Part shown: positions 47,162 to 56,415 of the stretch, piece by piece
Layout of the letters: every line of letters begins with the position of its first letter
Position numbering within the stretch: position 1 is the stretch's first letter
Source: Scrofimicrobium sp. R131
Lineage (GTDB): Bacteria; Actinomycetota; Actinomycetes; Actinomycetales; Actinomycetaceae
Assembly (NCBI RefSeq): GCF_040256745.1
Contig: NZ_CP138335.1
Span: 372,001-436,000 of the forward strand
Length of the DNA stretch: 64,000 bases
Direction: 5' to 3'
Translations under genes and position numbers: made by a program
The notes under the pieces: model-generated
What the model was told of the DNA's origin: nothing
Database searches by the model: none
What the model saw: the letters and a program-made list of their open reading frames with translations, nothing else

Positions 47162-48202
47162 GTGCTGATTCGCCGGGTTGACGCTGAGGAGTTGCGCCAA
47201 GCTGTCTCGGGAGCAGCCTTCGTTCCACTAGAACAGGCCACCCCCTGGCGGAAGTTCTCCGAAGCGAACGGCCACTACCTGTGGGGGCACCTGCTCTGGG
47301 AGGAAGACGGGAAGGTTCTGGCCGCTGCCACCTTCTACCGGTACGAAGTTCGGGGTCAAAAATACCTGTGGACGAGAAACGGGCCGCTGTGGCTGAAGGC
47401 GCCGGCGCCGGATCGGGAAGAGGAAGCCCTCGACCTGCTGCGCACACACCTGCGCCAACACGCCAAGCCTTACAGCTTCGTTCGGCTTCACGCCTGGTAC
47501 GAGCACCCGGCGCTGCACCGCCCATTTCGGGTGATTGGCTACGATCGGACGGTTCTGATCGACGGAGCCAGGGGTAACCGGGAGCAAGCGTTCCAGCTGC
47601 TGCCCACGGCTGGGCGGCGCCTGATCAAAAAGGCACGCCGCCGGCTCGAAGAACACAACGGGACCATCGTCGAGGCGACCGGCCTGAGCCGGGAAGAGTT
47701 CACCGAGTACTACCGGATCATGGAAGAGACCGGTAGCCGGGACGGCTTCACCCCGCACGAGTTCGATTACTACTGGGCGATGCTGCAAAAGCTCGGCCCC
47801 GAACACGCCCGCCTGTTCGCCCTCAAACTAGACGGCAAGCTGGCCGGGTGGGACCTGGTGGGAGTGTACGGGAAGCGGGCGACCGCCTTCTACGGAGCCA
47901 CCAATGCGGCGGCCCGCTCGTCGCAGACCGCACCTCTGCTGGACTTTGAGGTGGCCTGCCTGCTGGGCGAGGAGGGAATCGAGGGGTTGGACCTAATGGG
48001 GATTCACTCCCCGCGCACGCCTCAGCTCTACGACGTGGGTCGGTACAAGCTGCAGTTTGCCCAGCACTACGTTGACGTTCCCGGGCTGTGGGACCTGCCG
48101 CTGAGTGAACCGATGTACCGCACCCTGGAACTTGCCTACCGCACCCGAACGGTCTACCGCCGCCTCACCGGTCGCGTTCGCGGCCAACGAGGGGACGACT
48201 GA
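47162..48202 (+). CDS. FemABX-family peptidoglycan peptide-bridge transferase
   Basis: 346 residues from the GTG at 47162 (GGAAGG upstream). Two GNAT-like halves typical of FemX/FmhB: LWEEDGKVLAAATFYRYEVR in the first half and RLFALKLDGKLAGWDLVGVY then RATAFYGATNAAARSSQ in the second. These transfer amino acids from aminoacyl-tRNA to lipid II side chains, forming interpeptide bridges. A helical coiled-coil insertion as found in FemA is short or missing. Single gene; no clear partner. Confidence 0.85.
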   Translation: MLIRRVDAEELRQAVSGAAFVPLEQATPWRKFSEANGHYLWGHLLWEEDGKVLAAATFYRYEVRGQKYLWTRNGPLWLKAPAPDREEEALDLLRTHLRQHAKPYSFVRLHAWYEHPALHRPFRVIGYDRTVLIDGARGNREQAFQLLPTAGRRLIKKARRRLEEHNGTIVEATGLSREEFTEYYRIMEETGSRDGFTPHEFDYYWAMLQKLGPEHARLFALKLDGKLAGWDLVGVYGKRATAFYGATNAAARSSQTAPLLDFEVACLLGEEGIEGLDLMGIHSPRTPQLYDVGRYKLQFAQHYVDVPGLWDLPLSEPMYRTLELAYRTRTVYRRLTGRVRGQRGDD

Positions 48203-48210
48203 CGAGTCGG

Positions 48211-49512
48211 CTAGCCGACTTCTTTGGGGAGGGCTCCGCGCCGGTAGAGCCGGTTTCGGGGCACCAGGATCAGGGACGAGAGCAAAGCCGCAATCACGGA
48301 CGCGGTCAAGATTGCCACCTTGGTCTCCGCGTGGGCTGCGTGCCCCGCCTCAAATGACAACTCGGACACCAGGAGCGAAACGGTGAACCCGATGCCGGCC
48401 AGGACCGACATGCCGAACAGGTCCAGCCACTTGACCGAGGGATCCAGTCGAATCGGTCCGATCCGGGTGATCAGCCAGGTGGTCAAAGAAATGCCAATTG
48501 GTTTTCCAAACACCAGGCCCGCCATCACGCCCAGGGCGGACGGCGAGGTCAGCGTGTGGATGAAGCCGTCGAAGCTGCCTACCGCCACACCGGCTGAGAA
48601 GAATGCGAACAGGGGAACCGCGACGCCAGCCGAGATCGGGCGGAATCGGTGCTCGAACTGTCCGGCCAAACCGGTGTTGCCGTGGGCTGGCAGGCCCCGC
48701 GGTGGCTTGACCGGAATCGTGAAGCCGAGCAGCACCCCGGCAATCGTGGCGTGAATGCCGGACATGTGCATGAACGCCCACGCAACCACGCCCAGGGGCA
48801 GCAGAATGTACCAGGCAGTGGCCGGTTTCAGCGCGAAGTGCAGTCGCCGATACTGGGCGATGGCACCGTAGAGAGCAATCACCGCGAAGGAAATCAGGAG
48901 CGCCACGTAGTTGATGTCGGTGGAGTAGAAGATGGCGATAATGAAGATCGCAATCAAGTCGTCGACCACGGCCAACGTCAGCAGGAAGATCCGGACGGCA
49001 CTGGGAAGCGCGGATCCGATCAGCGCCAGGACGGAGACCGCAAACGCGATGTCGGTGGCGGTGGGGATGGCCCAGCCGTGGTGCAAGTTGGGGTAGTTCC
49101 GCACCACCAGCGTGTAGATCAGGGCGGGAACCAGCACGCCGCCGGCGGCCGCGGCCATCGGCACGATCGCGGTGGAGAACTTTCGCAGATCACCGGCTAC
49201 GAACTCCCGCTTCAGCTCCAGTCCGACCAGGAAGAAAAAGATGGCCAGCAGGCCGTCCGCCGCCCAGGTTCCCAAAGACAACTTCAGGTTCCACGGGGCG
49301 TAGCCGATCTCAAAGTCGCGGAGAGCGAAGTAGCTGTCTGACCAGGGAGAGTTAGCCCAGATAAGCGCGACCAGAGCGGAGAGGACCAGCAGGACCCCGC
49401 CCACTGTTTCCGCGCGCAAAATGCGTAGGATCCGGCGTTCCTCCCGCTCGCTCCCAGGAGACAGGAAGGTGGCAATCACCTTGGGTCGGTTAGTTGACTC
49501 CGGGCTGGACAT
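48211..49512 (-). CDS. nhaA: Na+/H+ antiporter NhaA
   Basis: 433 residues with GAGGAG upstream of the ATG at 49512. Eleven to twelve helices. Key NhaA blocks are present: LAIFFFLVGLELKREFVAGD, GWAIPTATDIAFAVSVLALI with the two ion-binding Asp, and VDDLIAIFIIAIFYSTDINY. It exports Na+ for protons and regulates pH. A C-terminal tail of about 30 residues follows. Confidence 0.93.
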   Translation of the reverse strand: MSSPESTNRPKVIATFLSPGSEREERRILRILRAETVGGVLLVLSALVALIWANSPWSDSYFALRDFEIGYAPWNLKLSLGTWAADGLLAIFFFLVGLELKREFVAGDLRKFSTAIVPMAAAAGGVLVPALIYTLVVRNYPNLHHGWAIPTATDIAFAVSVLALIGSALPSAVRIFLLTLAVVDDLIAIFIIAIFYSTDINYVALLISFAVIALYGAIAQYRRLHFALKPATAWYILLPLGVVAWAFMHMSGIHATIAGVLLGFTIPVKPPRGLPAHGNTGLAGQFEHRFRPISAGVAVPLFAFFSAGVAVGSFDGFIHTLTSPSALGVMAGLVFGKPIGISLTTWLITRIGPIRLDPSVKWLDLFGMSVLAGIGFTVSLLVSELSFEAGHAAHAETKVAILTASVIAALLSSLILVPRNRLYRRGALPKEVG

Positions 49513-49671
49513 CGGAGCTCCTCTCCAGTGGGGATGGCAGTCAGCACCGTCAAACCAACACTGGGGCGGTGCCGCATTAAGGCCAGTCTAGTGAGGTTGC
49601 CACGGGAACAAAGTTTTGTTGTCAGTTAATGCATCCAAAGAGTGGACAGGTCCGCAACCGGTTGTCTGCGC

Positions 49672-50751
49672 CTAGTTTCGGGGTTTGCCGGAGGATTCTC
49701 GAATCACCAACTCTGGTCGGAGCACCACCTGTTGATGCTGGTGGTTCGGGTCCCCCGAGGTGTGTTCGAGGAGCAGTTGGGCCGCAACCCGGCCCATCTC
49801 GCTGGTTGGCTGGCGGACTGAGGTCAGCGGCAACACCCAATCGGCGGCAAAGTCGACGTCGTCGTAGCCGATCAGGGCCACCTCTTTGCCGACCTCCACC
49901 CCGGCCGTGGCCAGCGCCCGGTAGACGCCGAAAGCCATCATGTCGTTGCCACAGAGGATTCCGGTGGGTAGGCCAAGATCGAGGAGCTCAGCTCCGGCAA
50001 ACAGTCCGTCCTGCATGCCCAAACCGGGGGGACGAATCTCAATCAGGCTCTCGGCCGGATCGAGACCCCGCTCGGCCAAACCTTGACGGACCCCGGTGAT
50101 GCGGTCATCGAACTGGTGAAGTTGTGTTGAGTCGCCAACAAAGGCAATCTGTCGGTGTCCCAGATCCAGGAGGTGTCGGGTGGCCAGGCGGGCTCCGGCG
50201 ACGTGATCCACCGAGACGCAGCAGTGATCCGGTCCCATGTGGCAGTCAACGTAGACGGTGGGGACTTCCACCTCGGCCACCGGCGCGGTTGGGGGGAAGG
50301 GCCCCGCCGTCGCGGGGCTGAGGAGCACCCCACGCACCTGCTGGGCCGCCAGCATCTTCAGCAGTTGCTGTTCCTTGGCCTCGCTGTTCTCAGAGGAGGC
50401 CACCACCACGACGTGATCGTTCATCGAGGCGACCTTCTCTACCGCATGGGCCACCTCCATGAAAAAGGGAGACCGAACGTCCAACACGATCAGCCCGATT
50501 AGTTGGCTGGCGCTACCGGAGAGAACCCGTGCGTGCGGGTTTGGGGTGAAGTTCAGGTCGCGGATGGCCTTTTCAACCGCCTCCCTGGTTGGCTTCCGAA
50601 CGGTTTGGGGCCGATTCAGCGTGTTCGACACGGTCCCAATGGAGACGCCGGCCAACTCGGCTACGTCGCGAATCGAGGCCCGATTGGCTTTCTTTCCTTT
50701 TTTGGATTTGCCCTTCCCAGACGACGCGTGACTGCTCTCTTGGTTGGGCAT
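49672..50751 (-). CDS. LacI family transcriptional regulator
   Basis: 359 residues; a Lys/Ser-rich N-terminal tail of about 23 residues precedes the DNA-binding domain (SIRDVAELAGVSIGTVSNTL), a typical LacI helix-turn-helix and hinge. The sugar-binding core has SVDHVAGARLATRHLLDLGH and GNDMMAFGVYRAL. It is divergent from the ABC sugar operon and should repress it through the palindromes at 50872-50906. Ligand would be the imported pentose or its phosphate. Confidence 0.9.
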   Translation of the reverse strand: MPNQESSHASSGKGKSKKGKKANRASIRDVAELAGVSIGTVSNTLNRPQTVRKPTREAVEKAIRDLNFTPNPHARVLSGSASQLIGLIVLDVRSPFFMEVAHAVEKVASMNDHVVVVASSENSEAKEQQLLKMLAAQQVRGVLLSPATAGPFPPTAPVAEVEVPTVYVDCHMGPDHCCVSVDHVAGARLATRHLLDLGHRQIAFVGDSTQLHQFDDRITGVRQGLAERGLDPAESLIEIRPPGLGMQDGLFAGAELLDLGLPTGILCGNDMMAFGVYRALATAGVEVGKEVALIGYDDVDFAADWVLPLTSVRQPTSEMGRVAAQLLLEHTSGDPNHQHQQVVLRPELVIRESSGKPRN

Positions 50752-51113
50752 GCGGCCTCCTGGCTAGATTAACTCCGGCTCTAGTTGCGGCTCCGCTGGT
50801 CTCGAAATGGTTACGACGCCGAAACCACGGTTGCGGAGCAAGCTTCACCAGTATACAGTGACTATCACCACGTTTGAACCGGTTCATTAGATGAAGCGGT
50901 TCAAACTAGGTCCTGGAACGCAACACAGTCGTTGAAAAAAGATGCCGCCTCCCACCGAGCCAAGTTCTGCCTAGTTCTCTGTCCATCGGTGTGAGGAAAG
51001 CGTACCTTTCGGCGACCTGATGTCGTTTCGGGTGCAGCAGGTTGGGTTGGACCTAATTGAGGGCGTGGGGGCCCTCCACAACAGCATGTCGCTAGGACAA
51101 TAAGGAGATTGAG
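50752..51113. promoter_or_regulatory. LacI-ABC divergent region with double operator
   Basis: GAACCGGTTC (50876-50885) is a perfect palindrome and TGAAGCGGTTCA (50892-50903) a near-identical second site, centres 17 bp apart. Together they form GTTTGAACCG...CGGTTCAAAC (50872-50906). This is the expected form of LacI-family operators. Promoter elements for the rightward operon are not clear. Confidence 0.75.
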
Positions 51114-52184
51114 ATGAAACTACGCCGTTACTCAGGGCCGCTAGTCGGACTGTTCGCCGCCTCAGCACTGGCGCTGTCGGCCTGCTCTGGCGGGTCCGAC
51201 GCCCCGACAGAGAAGCCCTCTGACCAGTCGGGTGACGCCTCGGCCGCCGAACCGGCCGGGGGCGACTACACGATCGCAATTGTGCCGAAGGACGCCACTA
51301 ACCCGTGGTTCGTCCGGATGGACGAGGGCGTCAAGCGTTACGCGGCTGACACCGGGATGAACGTGTTTCAGAAGGGGCCGGCCGAGACCGACGCCACCAT
51401 GCAGGCGCAGGTGATCCAGGATCTGATCGCGCAGGGCGTGGATGCGATTGGTGTGGTGCCGGTTGATCCGGGCGCGCTGGAGACCGTGCTAAAGGAAGCG
51501 ATGGACGCCGGCATTGTGGTTGTTTCCCACGAGGGGGCGTCGCTGCAAAACACCCAGTACGACATCGAGGCATTCAACAATGCCGACTACGGCGCCTTCA
51601 TTATGGATAACCTGGCCGAAGCGATGGGCGAGGAGGGTGTCTACACCACCATGGTGGGTCACGTTACCAACGCCTCTCACAATGAATGGGCAGACGGGGC
51701 GGTCGCCCGCCAGAAGGAGGCCTACCCGAACATGCAGCTGCTCGAGGCTGAGCCGCGAGTGGAGTCCCAAGATGATGGCGAGGTCGCCTACCAGACCGCC
51801 AAAGAGGTCCTGAAGAAGTACCCCGAGGTCAAGGGAATCGTCGGTACCTCCTCGTTTGACGCTCCCGGAATTGCGCGCGCGATCGAGGAACTGGGACTGA
51901 AGGGGAAGGTCTTTACCGCTGGAACGGGTATGCCCGAAGCCAACCGCGCCATCTTGGAAAGCGGCCTGGTCACCTCCCTCACCCTGTGGGATCCGGCAGA
52001 TGCCGGCTACGCGCTGGCCTCGCTGGCCACCAAGATCCTCAATGGGGAAGAGATCAAGAACGGCCTGGACCTGGGAGTTCCCGGCTACGAGGATATGCAG
52101 TTCGCTGAAGGCTCGGACAAGGTGCTGGAAGGCAACGGCTGGATCGTAATCAACAAGGAAAACGTGGGCGACTTCGGCTTCTAG
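51114..52184 (+). CDS. Sugar ABC transporter substrate-binding lipoprotein (periplasmic-binding fold type I)
   Basis: 356 residues from the ATG at 51114 (AAGGAG upstream). Signal peptide with lipobox LSAC (Cys at about 24). Mature part has ribose/autoinducer-binding family features: TIAIVPKDATNPWFVRMDEG, IQDLIAQGVDAIGVVPVD and EIKNGLDLGVPGYEDM. These resemble rhamnose/autoinducer-2/ribose-type binding proteins. First gene of the operon; a strong hairpin separates it from the ATPase. Confidence 0.9.
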   Translation: MKLRRYSGPLVGLFAASALALSACSGGSDAPTEKPSDQSGDASAAEPAGGDYTIAIVPKDATNPWFVRMDEGVKRYAADTGMNVFQKGPAETDATMQAQVIQDLIAQGVDAIGVVPVDPGALETVLKEAMDAGIVVVSHEGASLQNTQYDIEAFNNADYGAFIMDNLAEAMGEEGVYTTMVGHVTNASHNEWADGAVARQKEAYPNMQLLEAEPRVESQDDGEVAYQTAKEVLKKYPEVKGIVGTSSFDAPGIARAIEELGLKGKVFTAGTGMPEANRAILESGLVTSLTLWDPADAGYALASLATKILNGEEIKNGLDLGVPGYEDMQFAEGSDKVLEGNGWIVINKENVGDFGF

Positions 52185-52196
52185 TTCGAACGTCGA

Positions 52197-52228
52197 AAGT
52201 GGGAGGGGGCGCTGTCCCCCTCCCACTT
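52197..52228 (+). terminator. Intercistronic hairpin after the binding-protein gene
   Basis: AAGTGGGAGGGGG (52197-52209) and CCCCCTCCCACTT (52216-52228) form a perfect 13-bp stem with a 6-base loop, without a T-run. Such hairpins commonly stabilise binding-protein mRNA and reduce read-through, giving higher binding-protein levels than ATPase levels. Confidence 0.75.
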
Positions 52229-52269
52229 GAATCCAGACCGTCAACCCTAGTCGTGGAGGGAGCCAGCAA

Positions 52270-53781
52270 GTGTCAGATAATGTTCTGGCTGTGAAAGACA
52301 TCCACAAGTCTTTCGCCGGCGTTAAAGCGCTAAAAGGCATCGACCTGCAGATCAAACCGGGTGAGATCCACTGTCTCGCCGGTGAGAACGGCAGCGGCAA
52401 ATCGACCCTGATCAAGATCATCTCCGGTGTGTATCAGGCGGATCAGGGCACCATCACCTACGGAGATAAGTCATTCAGCCATATCAGCCCACTTGAAGCC
52501 ATCGATCATGGGGTTCAGGTCATCTACCAGGATTTCTCGGTCTTCCCGAACCTGACCGTGATGGAAAACCTGGCTTTGACCTCTGAACTGGCTGCAGGCC
52601 GAAAACTGGTCAACTGGAAGCGGGCTCGAGCCATCGCGGAGGAAGCGGTGTCCAAGGTCGACTTCAAGGTTGATCTGGAAGCAAAAGTCGGTGACCTGTC
52701 GGTGGCTGACAAACAGCTGGTCGCGATCTCGCGGGCGCTAATGAGTGACGCCAAGTTGATCATCATGGACGAGCCCACGACGGCACTGACCCGCAAAGAG
52801 GTCGAGGCCCTCTTCCGTGTAACCCTGGATCTAAAAGACCGGGGCATCTCCATTCTGTTTGTGAGCCACAAGCTGGAGGAAGTGTTCGAGATTTCCGATC
52901 GGTTCACCATTATTCGAAACGGCGAGATCGTCGCCACCCGGCTACCGGAAGAACTCGACCGCAAGTCGTTCTCCTACTTCATGACCGGCCGTGAGTTCGA
53001 GGAAAGCCACTTTGTGCCGGAGAATGTCTCTGACGATCCGGTCCTGGAAGTGCAGGGATTGAGCCTGGCACACGGCTTCACCGACATCAACTTCTCCCTG
53101 AGGCAGGGAGAGATTCTGGGGATTACCGGCCTGCTGGGCTCCGGACGAACCGAGTTGGCGCTGGCGCTGTTTGGTGAGTACAGTCCCGACTCGGGTCAGA
53201 TTCTAATCAATGGAAAACCCGCCCGGACCGGGTCGATTCGGAAGGCAATTGGGGCCGGAGTTGGCTACGTCCCGGAGGATCGCCTCACCGAGGGCCTGTT
53301 CCTCGATCGGTCAATCAGCGACAACATCATCATCGCCGAGATTGACCGCCTGGTCGGGCGGATGGGACTGCTCGACGACAAGAAGCGGGAGAATGAGGCG
53401 CAACATTGGGTCGACGAGCTGAAAATTGCCACCAATGACCCTGAGAACGCTGCGTCCACCCTCTCCGGTGGCAACCAGCAGCGGATCGTGCTGGCCAAGT
53501 GGCTGGCCACCGCCCCGAGAATCCTGATTCTAAACGGCCCGACCGTTGGGGTAGACATCGGCTCCAAATACGACATTCACCAAACCCTGCGCCGACTGGC
53601 CCGGGAAGGGCTGGCAGTCGTGATCATTTCCGACGATATCTCTGAGGTATTGGAGAACTGCAACCGGGTCCTGGTGATGAAGTCGGGGCGAATTGAACAA
53701 GAAATTGACCCCTACACGACGACCGAAGCCCAGTTGAGCCAGATCATGACGCACGAGAGTGGACAGGAGGTCAGCCGATGA
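52270..53781 (+). CDS. Sugar ABC transporter ATP-binding protein (RbsA/MglA type)
   Basis: 503 residues from the GTG at 52270 (GGAGGGAG upstream). Two ABC cassettes: first with Walker A AGENGSGKSTLIKII, Walker B LIIMDEPTTALT; second with GLLGSGRTELALALFG, signature LSGGNQQRIVLAKW and Walker B-like ILILNGPTVGVD, where the usual Glu is replaced by Gly/Asn. As in other RbsA proteins the second site is degenerate. Overlaps the next permease gene by 4 bp. Confidence 0.92.
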   Translation: MSDNVLAVKDIHKSFAGVKALKGIDLQIKPGEIHCLAGENGSGKSTLIKIISGVYQADQGTITYGDKSFSHISPLEAIDHGVQVIYQDFSVFPNLTVMENLALTSELAAGRKLVNWKRARAIAEEAVSKVDFKVDLEAKVGDLSVADKQLVAISRALMSDAKLIIMDEPTTALTRKEVEALFRVTLDLKDRGISILFVSHKLEEVFEISDRFTIIRNGEIVATRLPEELDRKSFSYFMTGREFEESHFVPENVSDDPVLEVQGLSLAHGFTDINFSLRQGEILGITGLLGSGRTELALALFGEYSPDSGQILINGKPARTGSIRKAIGAGVGYVPEDRLTEGLFLDRSISDNIIIAEIDRLVGRMGLLDDKKRENEAQHWVDELKIATNDPENAASTLSGGNQQRIVLAKWLATAPRILILNGPTVGVDIGSKYDIHQTLRRLAREGLAVVIISDDISEVLENCNRVLVMKSGRIEQEIDPYTTTEAQLSQIMTHESGQEVSR

Positions 53782-54791
53782 AGAAGCTAGTCAATCGAGT
53801 TGTCCGAGCTAACGAGTTCTACCTGTTTCTAGTCATCGTCCTCCTCGCGCTGGTGATCCAGCTTCGCTCCGGGCAGTTCTTTGCGGCCAACAACCTGGTC
53901 GACATCGCCAATGCGATGGTGGTCCCAGGAATCTTTGCCATCGGCGCCTACCTGGTGATTATCTCCGGCGGGATCGACGTGTCGTTTCCGGCCTTGGCCT
54001 CCCTCGCGGTCTACGCCACCACCAGCTACCTGGTCTCGGTCAGCTATCAGGGATCAATCTTCCTGCCGCTGATCATGGTGGTGGCTCTGGGGGCTCTCCT
54101 GGGGGCATTCAACGGAGTCTTTGCCTCCCGGCTGAAGGTGCCCACCCTGATCATCACCCTTGGAACCACGTCGGTCTTCTCCGGCATCATGCAGGGAGCG
54201 CTCGGCTCGGTGCAAATCCCGAACCTGCCGCCTTCAATGAATGCCCTCGGCAAATCGACGCTGCTGGTGGCCACCAATCCCCAGTCCGGATTGACCTCAA
54301 ACCTGCCCACCACGTTCCTGATCTTCGTGGCGGTGGTATTTGGAGCCTTCCTGATGATGCGCTACACCATGTTTGGTCGCGGCATTTTGGCGATTGGGGG
54401 CGATGAGACTTCGGCGGCTCGGGCCGGGTTCCGGGTTCGTCGGATCAAGTTCTGGCTCTACGTGATTGTCGGGGTGATCGCTGCGCTGGCCGGCCTGGTC
54501 CGCACCTCCATGATGGGCCAGATGCACCCCACCAACCTGCTCGGATCGGAAATGATGGTGATCGCTGCGGTCGTGTTGGGTGGAACCTCCATCACCGGCG
54601 GCACCGGCTCCATCACCGGGGTCATCCTCGGCACCCTGCTAATCACCATGGTGCAAAACAGCATGATTCTGCTTGGAATCCCCACCTTCTGGCAGGGGTT
54701 CTCTCTGGGCCTGCTGATCATTATCGGGACTGGCATCACGGCCGTGCGCGCCATGAGGTCCCGTCGCCGACTAGCCGTTGAAACTGTGTGA
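53778..54791 (+). CDS. Sugar ABC transporter permease (RbsC type)
   Basis: 337 residues with about ten hydrophobic helices. Family blocks include GIDVSFPALASLAVYATTSY and RVRRIKFWLYVIVGVIAALA, then GGTSITGGTGSITGVILGTL. BPD_transp_2 family, for pentose or autoinducer-like imports. Overlaps the ATPase gene; a second permease gene starts 13 bp downstream, so this is a two-permease, heterodimeric importer. Confidence 0.9.
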   Translation: MKKLVNRVVRANEFYLFLVIVLLALVIQLRSGQFFAANNLVDIANAMVVPGIFAIGAYLVIISGGIDVSFPALASLAVYATTSYLVSVSYQGSIFLPLIMVVALGALLGAFNGVFASRLKVPTLIITLGTTSVFSGIMQGALGSVQIPNLPPSMNALGKSTLLVATNPQSGLTSNLPTTFLIFVAVVFGAFLMMRYTMFGRGILAIGGDETSAARAGFRVRRIKFWLYVIVGVIAALAGLVRTSMMGQMHPTNLLGSEMMVIAAVVLGGTSITGGTGSITGVILGTLLITMVQNSMILLGIPTFWQGFSLGLLIIIGTGITAVRAMRSRRRLAVETV

Positions 54792-54803
54792 GAGGGGCGG
54801 ACC

Positions 54804-55850
54804 ATGAAACTAGAAGCTGCGAAAGAGTCCTTCACGAAGAGTCTGCGCCGAGATGCCCACACCTATCGTTTGCTTGGGTTCCTGCTGGTTGTCTTCCTGT
54901 TCTTTGCGATCGCCAAGCCCGACGGGTTCCTGCAAATGCGGACCTGGCAGGCTATGGCATTCCAGTTCCCCGAGTTTGGCCTGATGGCACTCGGAGTCAT
55001 GCTAACCATGATCACCGGAGGTATTGACCTCTCGGTGGTGGGGATTGCCAACATGACCTCAATTGGTGCCGCGGTGATCATGCTGTCCCTGGCCCCGGTA
55101 GATGCCAGTGGGGGACAGGCTACCGTGGCCATCCTGGCGGCCATCATCTTCGCTTTGGCGGCGGGGGCGTTGGCGGGAGCATTCAACGGGTACCTGGTTT
55201 CCAAGGTGGGGATCCCGCCCATTCTGGTCACACTCGGAACGCTGGAGTTGTTCACCGGAATCGCCGTCATTATCACCGGCGGCAAACCCGTGAGCGGGCT
55301 GCCAACCCAGTACGGCCAGATCTTTGCCGGGAAGGCTTTCGGCGTGATCCCGGTGCCGCTGATTGTCTTTTTGCTGGTGGCGGTAATCATTGCCTTCCTG
55401 CTGACGAAGACCACCTACGGCATCAAGTTGCGGCTGTTGGGGACCAACCCGAAAGCTGCAAATCTCTCGGGGTTACATACGACTGCCCTGCTGCTGAAGA
55501 CGTACACCATCTCCGGGATGACGGCCGCAGCTGGCGGGCTGGTGATGCTGGCCAACTACAACTCGGCCAAGGCCGATTACGGGTCGACCTACACCCTGCT
55601 GACCATTTTGATTGTGGTCCTCGGTGGAGTGAATCCAAACGGTGGAAGTGGGCGAATCATCGGGGTGCTGCTGTCGGTGTTTACCCTGCAGATTCTGTCC
55701 TCGGGGCTGAATATGTTCCCGAGCATCAGCAGCTTCTACCGGCCGTTGATTTGGGGTTCCGCCCTCCTGATTGTGATTGTGATGGACCACTTCTCAGAGG
55801 ATGGGGTCCTGAAGAAGCTACGCCGAAAAGAAAGGGTAAGCAGTGAGTAA
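54804..55850 (+). CDS. Sugar ABC transporter permease, second subunit (RbsC type)
   Basis: 348 residues. Similar family: MALGVMLTMITGGIDLSVVG near residue 57 and KTTYGIKLRLLGTNPKAANL, ending with a helix and a charged tail (EDGVLKKLRRKERVSSE). The last 8 bp overlap the start of the RpiB-like gene, so the transporter and catabolic genes are translationally coupled. Two dissimilar permeases argue for a heterodimer. Confidence 0.9.
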   Translation: MKLEAAKESFTKSLRRDAHTYRLLGFLLVVFLFFAIAKPDGFLQMRTWQAMAFQFPEFGLMALGVMLTMITGGIDLSVVGIANMTSIGAAVIMLSLAPVDASGGQATVAILAAIIFALAAGALAGAFNGYLVSKVGIPPILVTLGTLELFTGIAVIITGGKPVSGLPTQYGQIFAGKAFGVIPVPLIVFLLVAVIIAFLLTKTTYGIKLRLLGTNPKAANLSGLHTTALLLKTYTISGMTAAAGGLVMLANYNSAKADYGSTYTLLTILIVVLGGVNPNGGSGRIIGVLLSVFTLQILSSGLNMFPSISSFYRPLIWGSALLIVIVMDHFSEDGVLKKLRRKERVSSE

Positions 55851-56406
55851 TTCCAATGAGAAGCGTGTTGTCCTAGGTGCCGACTTCGCCGGGTTTCCCC
55901 TCAAAGAGGCGGTCAAGGAGCACCTTCAGGAGCGCGGCTGGGAAGTGGTAGATCTGACGCCAGATCTGGACCATTCCGATATGTACCATCGTGTGGGTTT
56001 CCAGGTGGGAGCCCAGATATCCGAGGGAAACTTCGCCAAGGGGCTGCTGTTTTGCGGCACCGGCATGGGCATCCACGTGGCGGCTTCAAAGTGTCCTCAC
56101 GTTCATGCGGCCGTAGCTGAGAGCCTGCCTGCTGCCAAGCGGGCGGCCACCGCCAACAACTGCAACGTGCTGGCAATGGGAGCGTTCTTTGTCGCGCCGC
56201 CGCTGGGGATGGCGATGGCCGATGCCTTCCTGGAGAGCAAGCTGGGAGACGGATACGAAGACTGGGAAGGGTTCTACGAGTATCACCAGCTCGGATTCGA
56301 GGAGTGCGAGAACTTCGACTACGAAGCATACCGAGACAATGGCTTTCAGCTTCCGGTAGCTCCAGAAATCCCCCTGGGACCGCAGCCGCGCGGCCTGGCG
56401 TACTGA
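55843..56406 (+). CDS. RpiB/LacA/LacB family sugar-phosphate isomerase
   Basis: 187 residues from the GTG at 55843. Family N-terminus VVLGADFAGFPLKEAVKEHL, then FCGTGMGIHVAASK and NVLAMGAFFVAPPLGMAMA. The catalytic Cys of RpiB is in GLLFCGTGMG. The C-terminal extension (EGFYEYHQLGFEECENFDYE) makes it longer than ribose-5-phosphate isomerase B (about 150). This longer form resembles isomerases of tetrulose or pentulose phosphates. Substrate not established; likely acts after the PfkB kinase. Confidence 0.85.
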   Translation: MSNSNEKRVVLGADFAGFPLKEAVKEHLQERGWEVVDLTPDLDHSDMYHRVGFQVGAQISEGNFAKGLLFCGTGMGIHVAASKCPHVHAAVAESLPAAKRAATANNCNVLAMGAFFVAPPLGMAMADAFLESKLGDGYEDWEGFYEYHQLGFEECENFDYEAYRDNGFQLPVAPEIPLGPQPRGLAY

Positions 56407-56415
56407 GAGGGAAAC

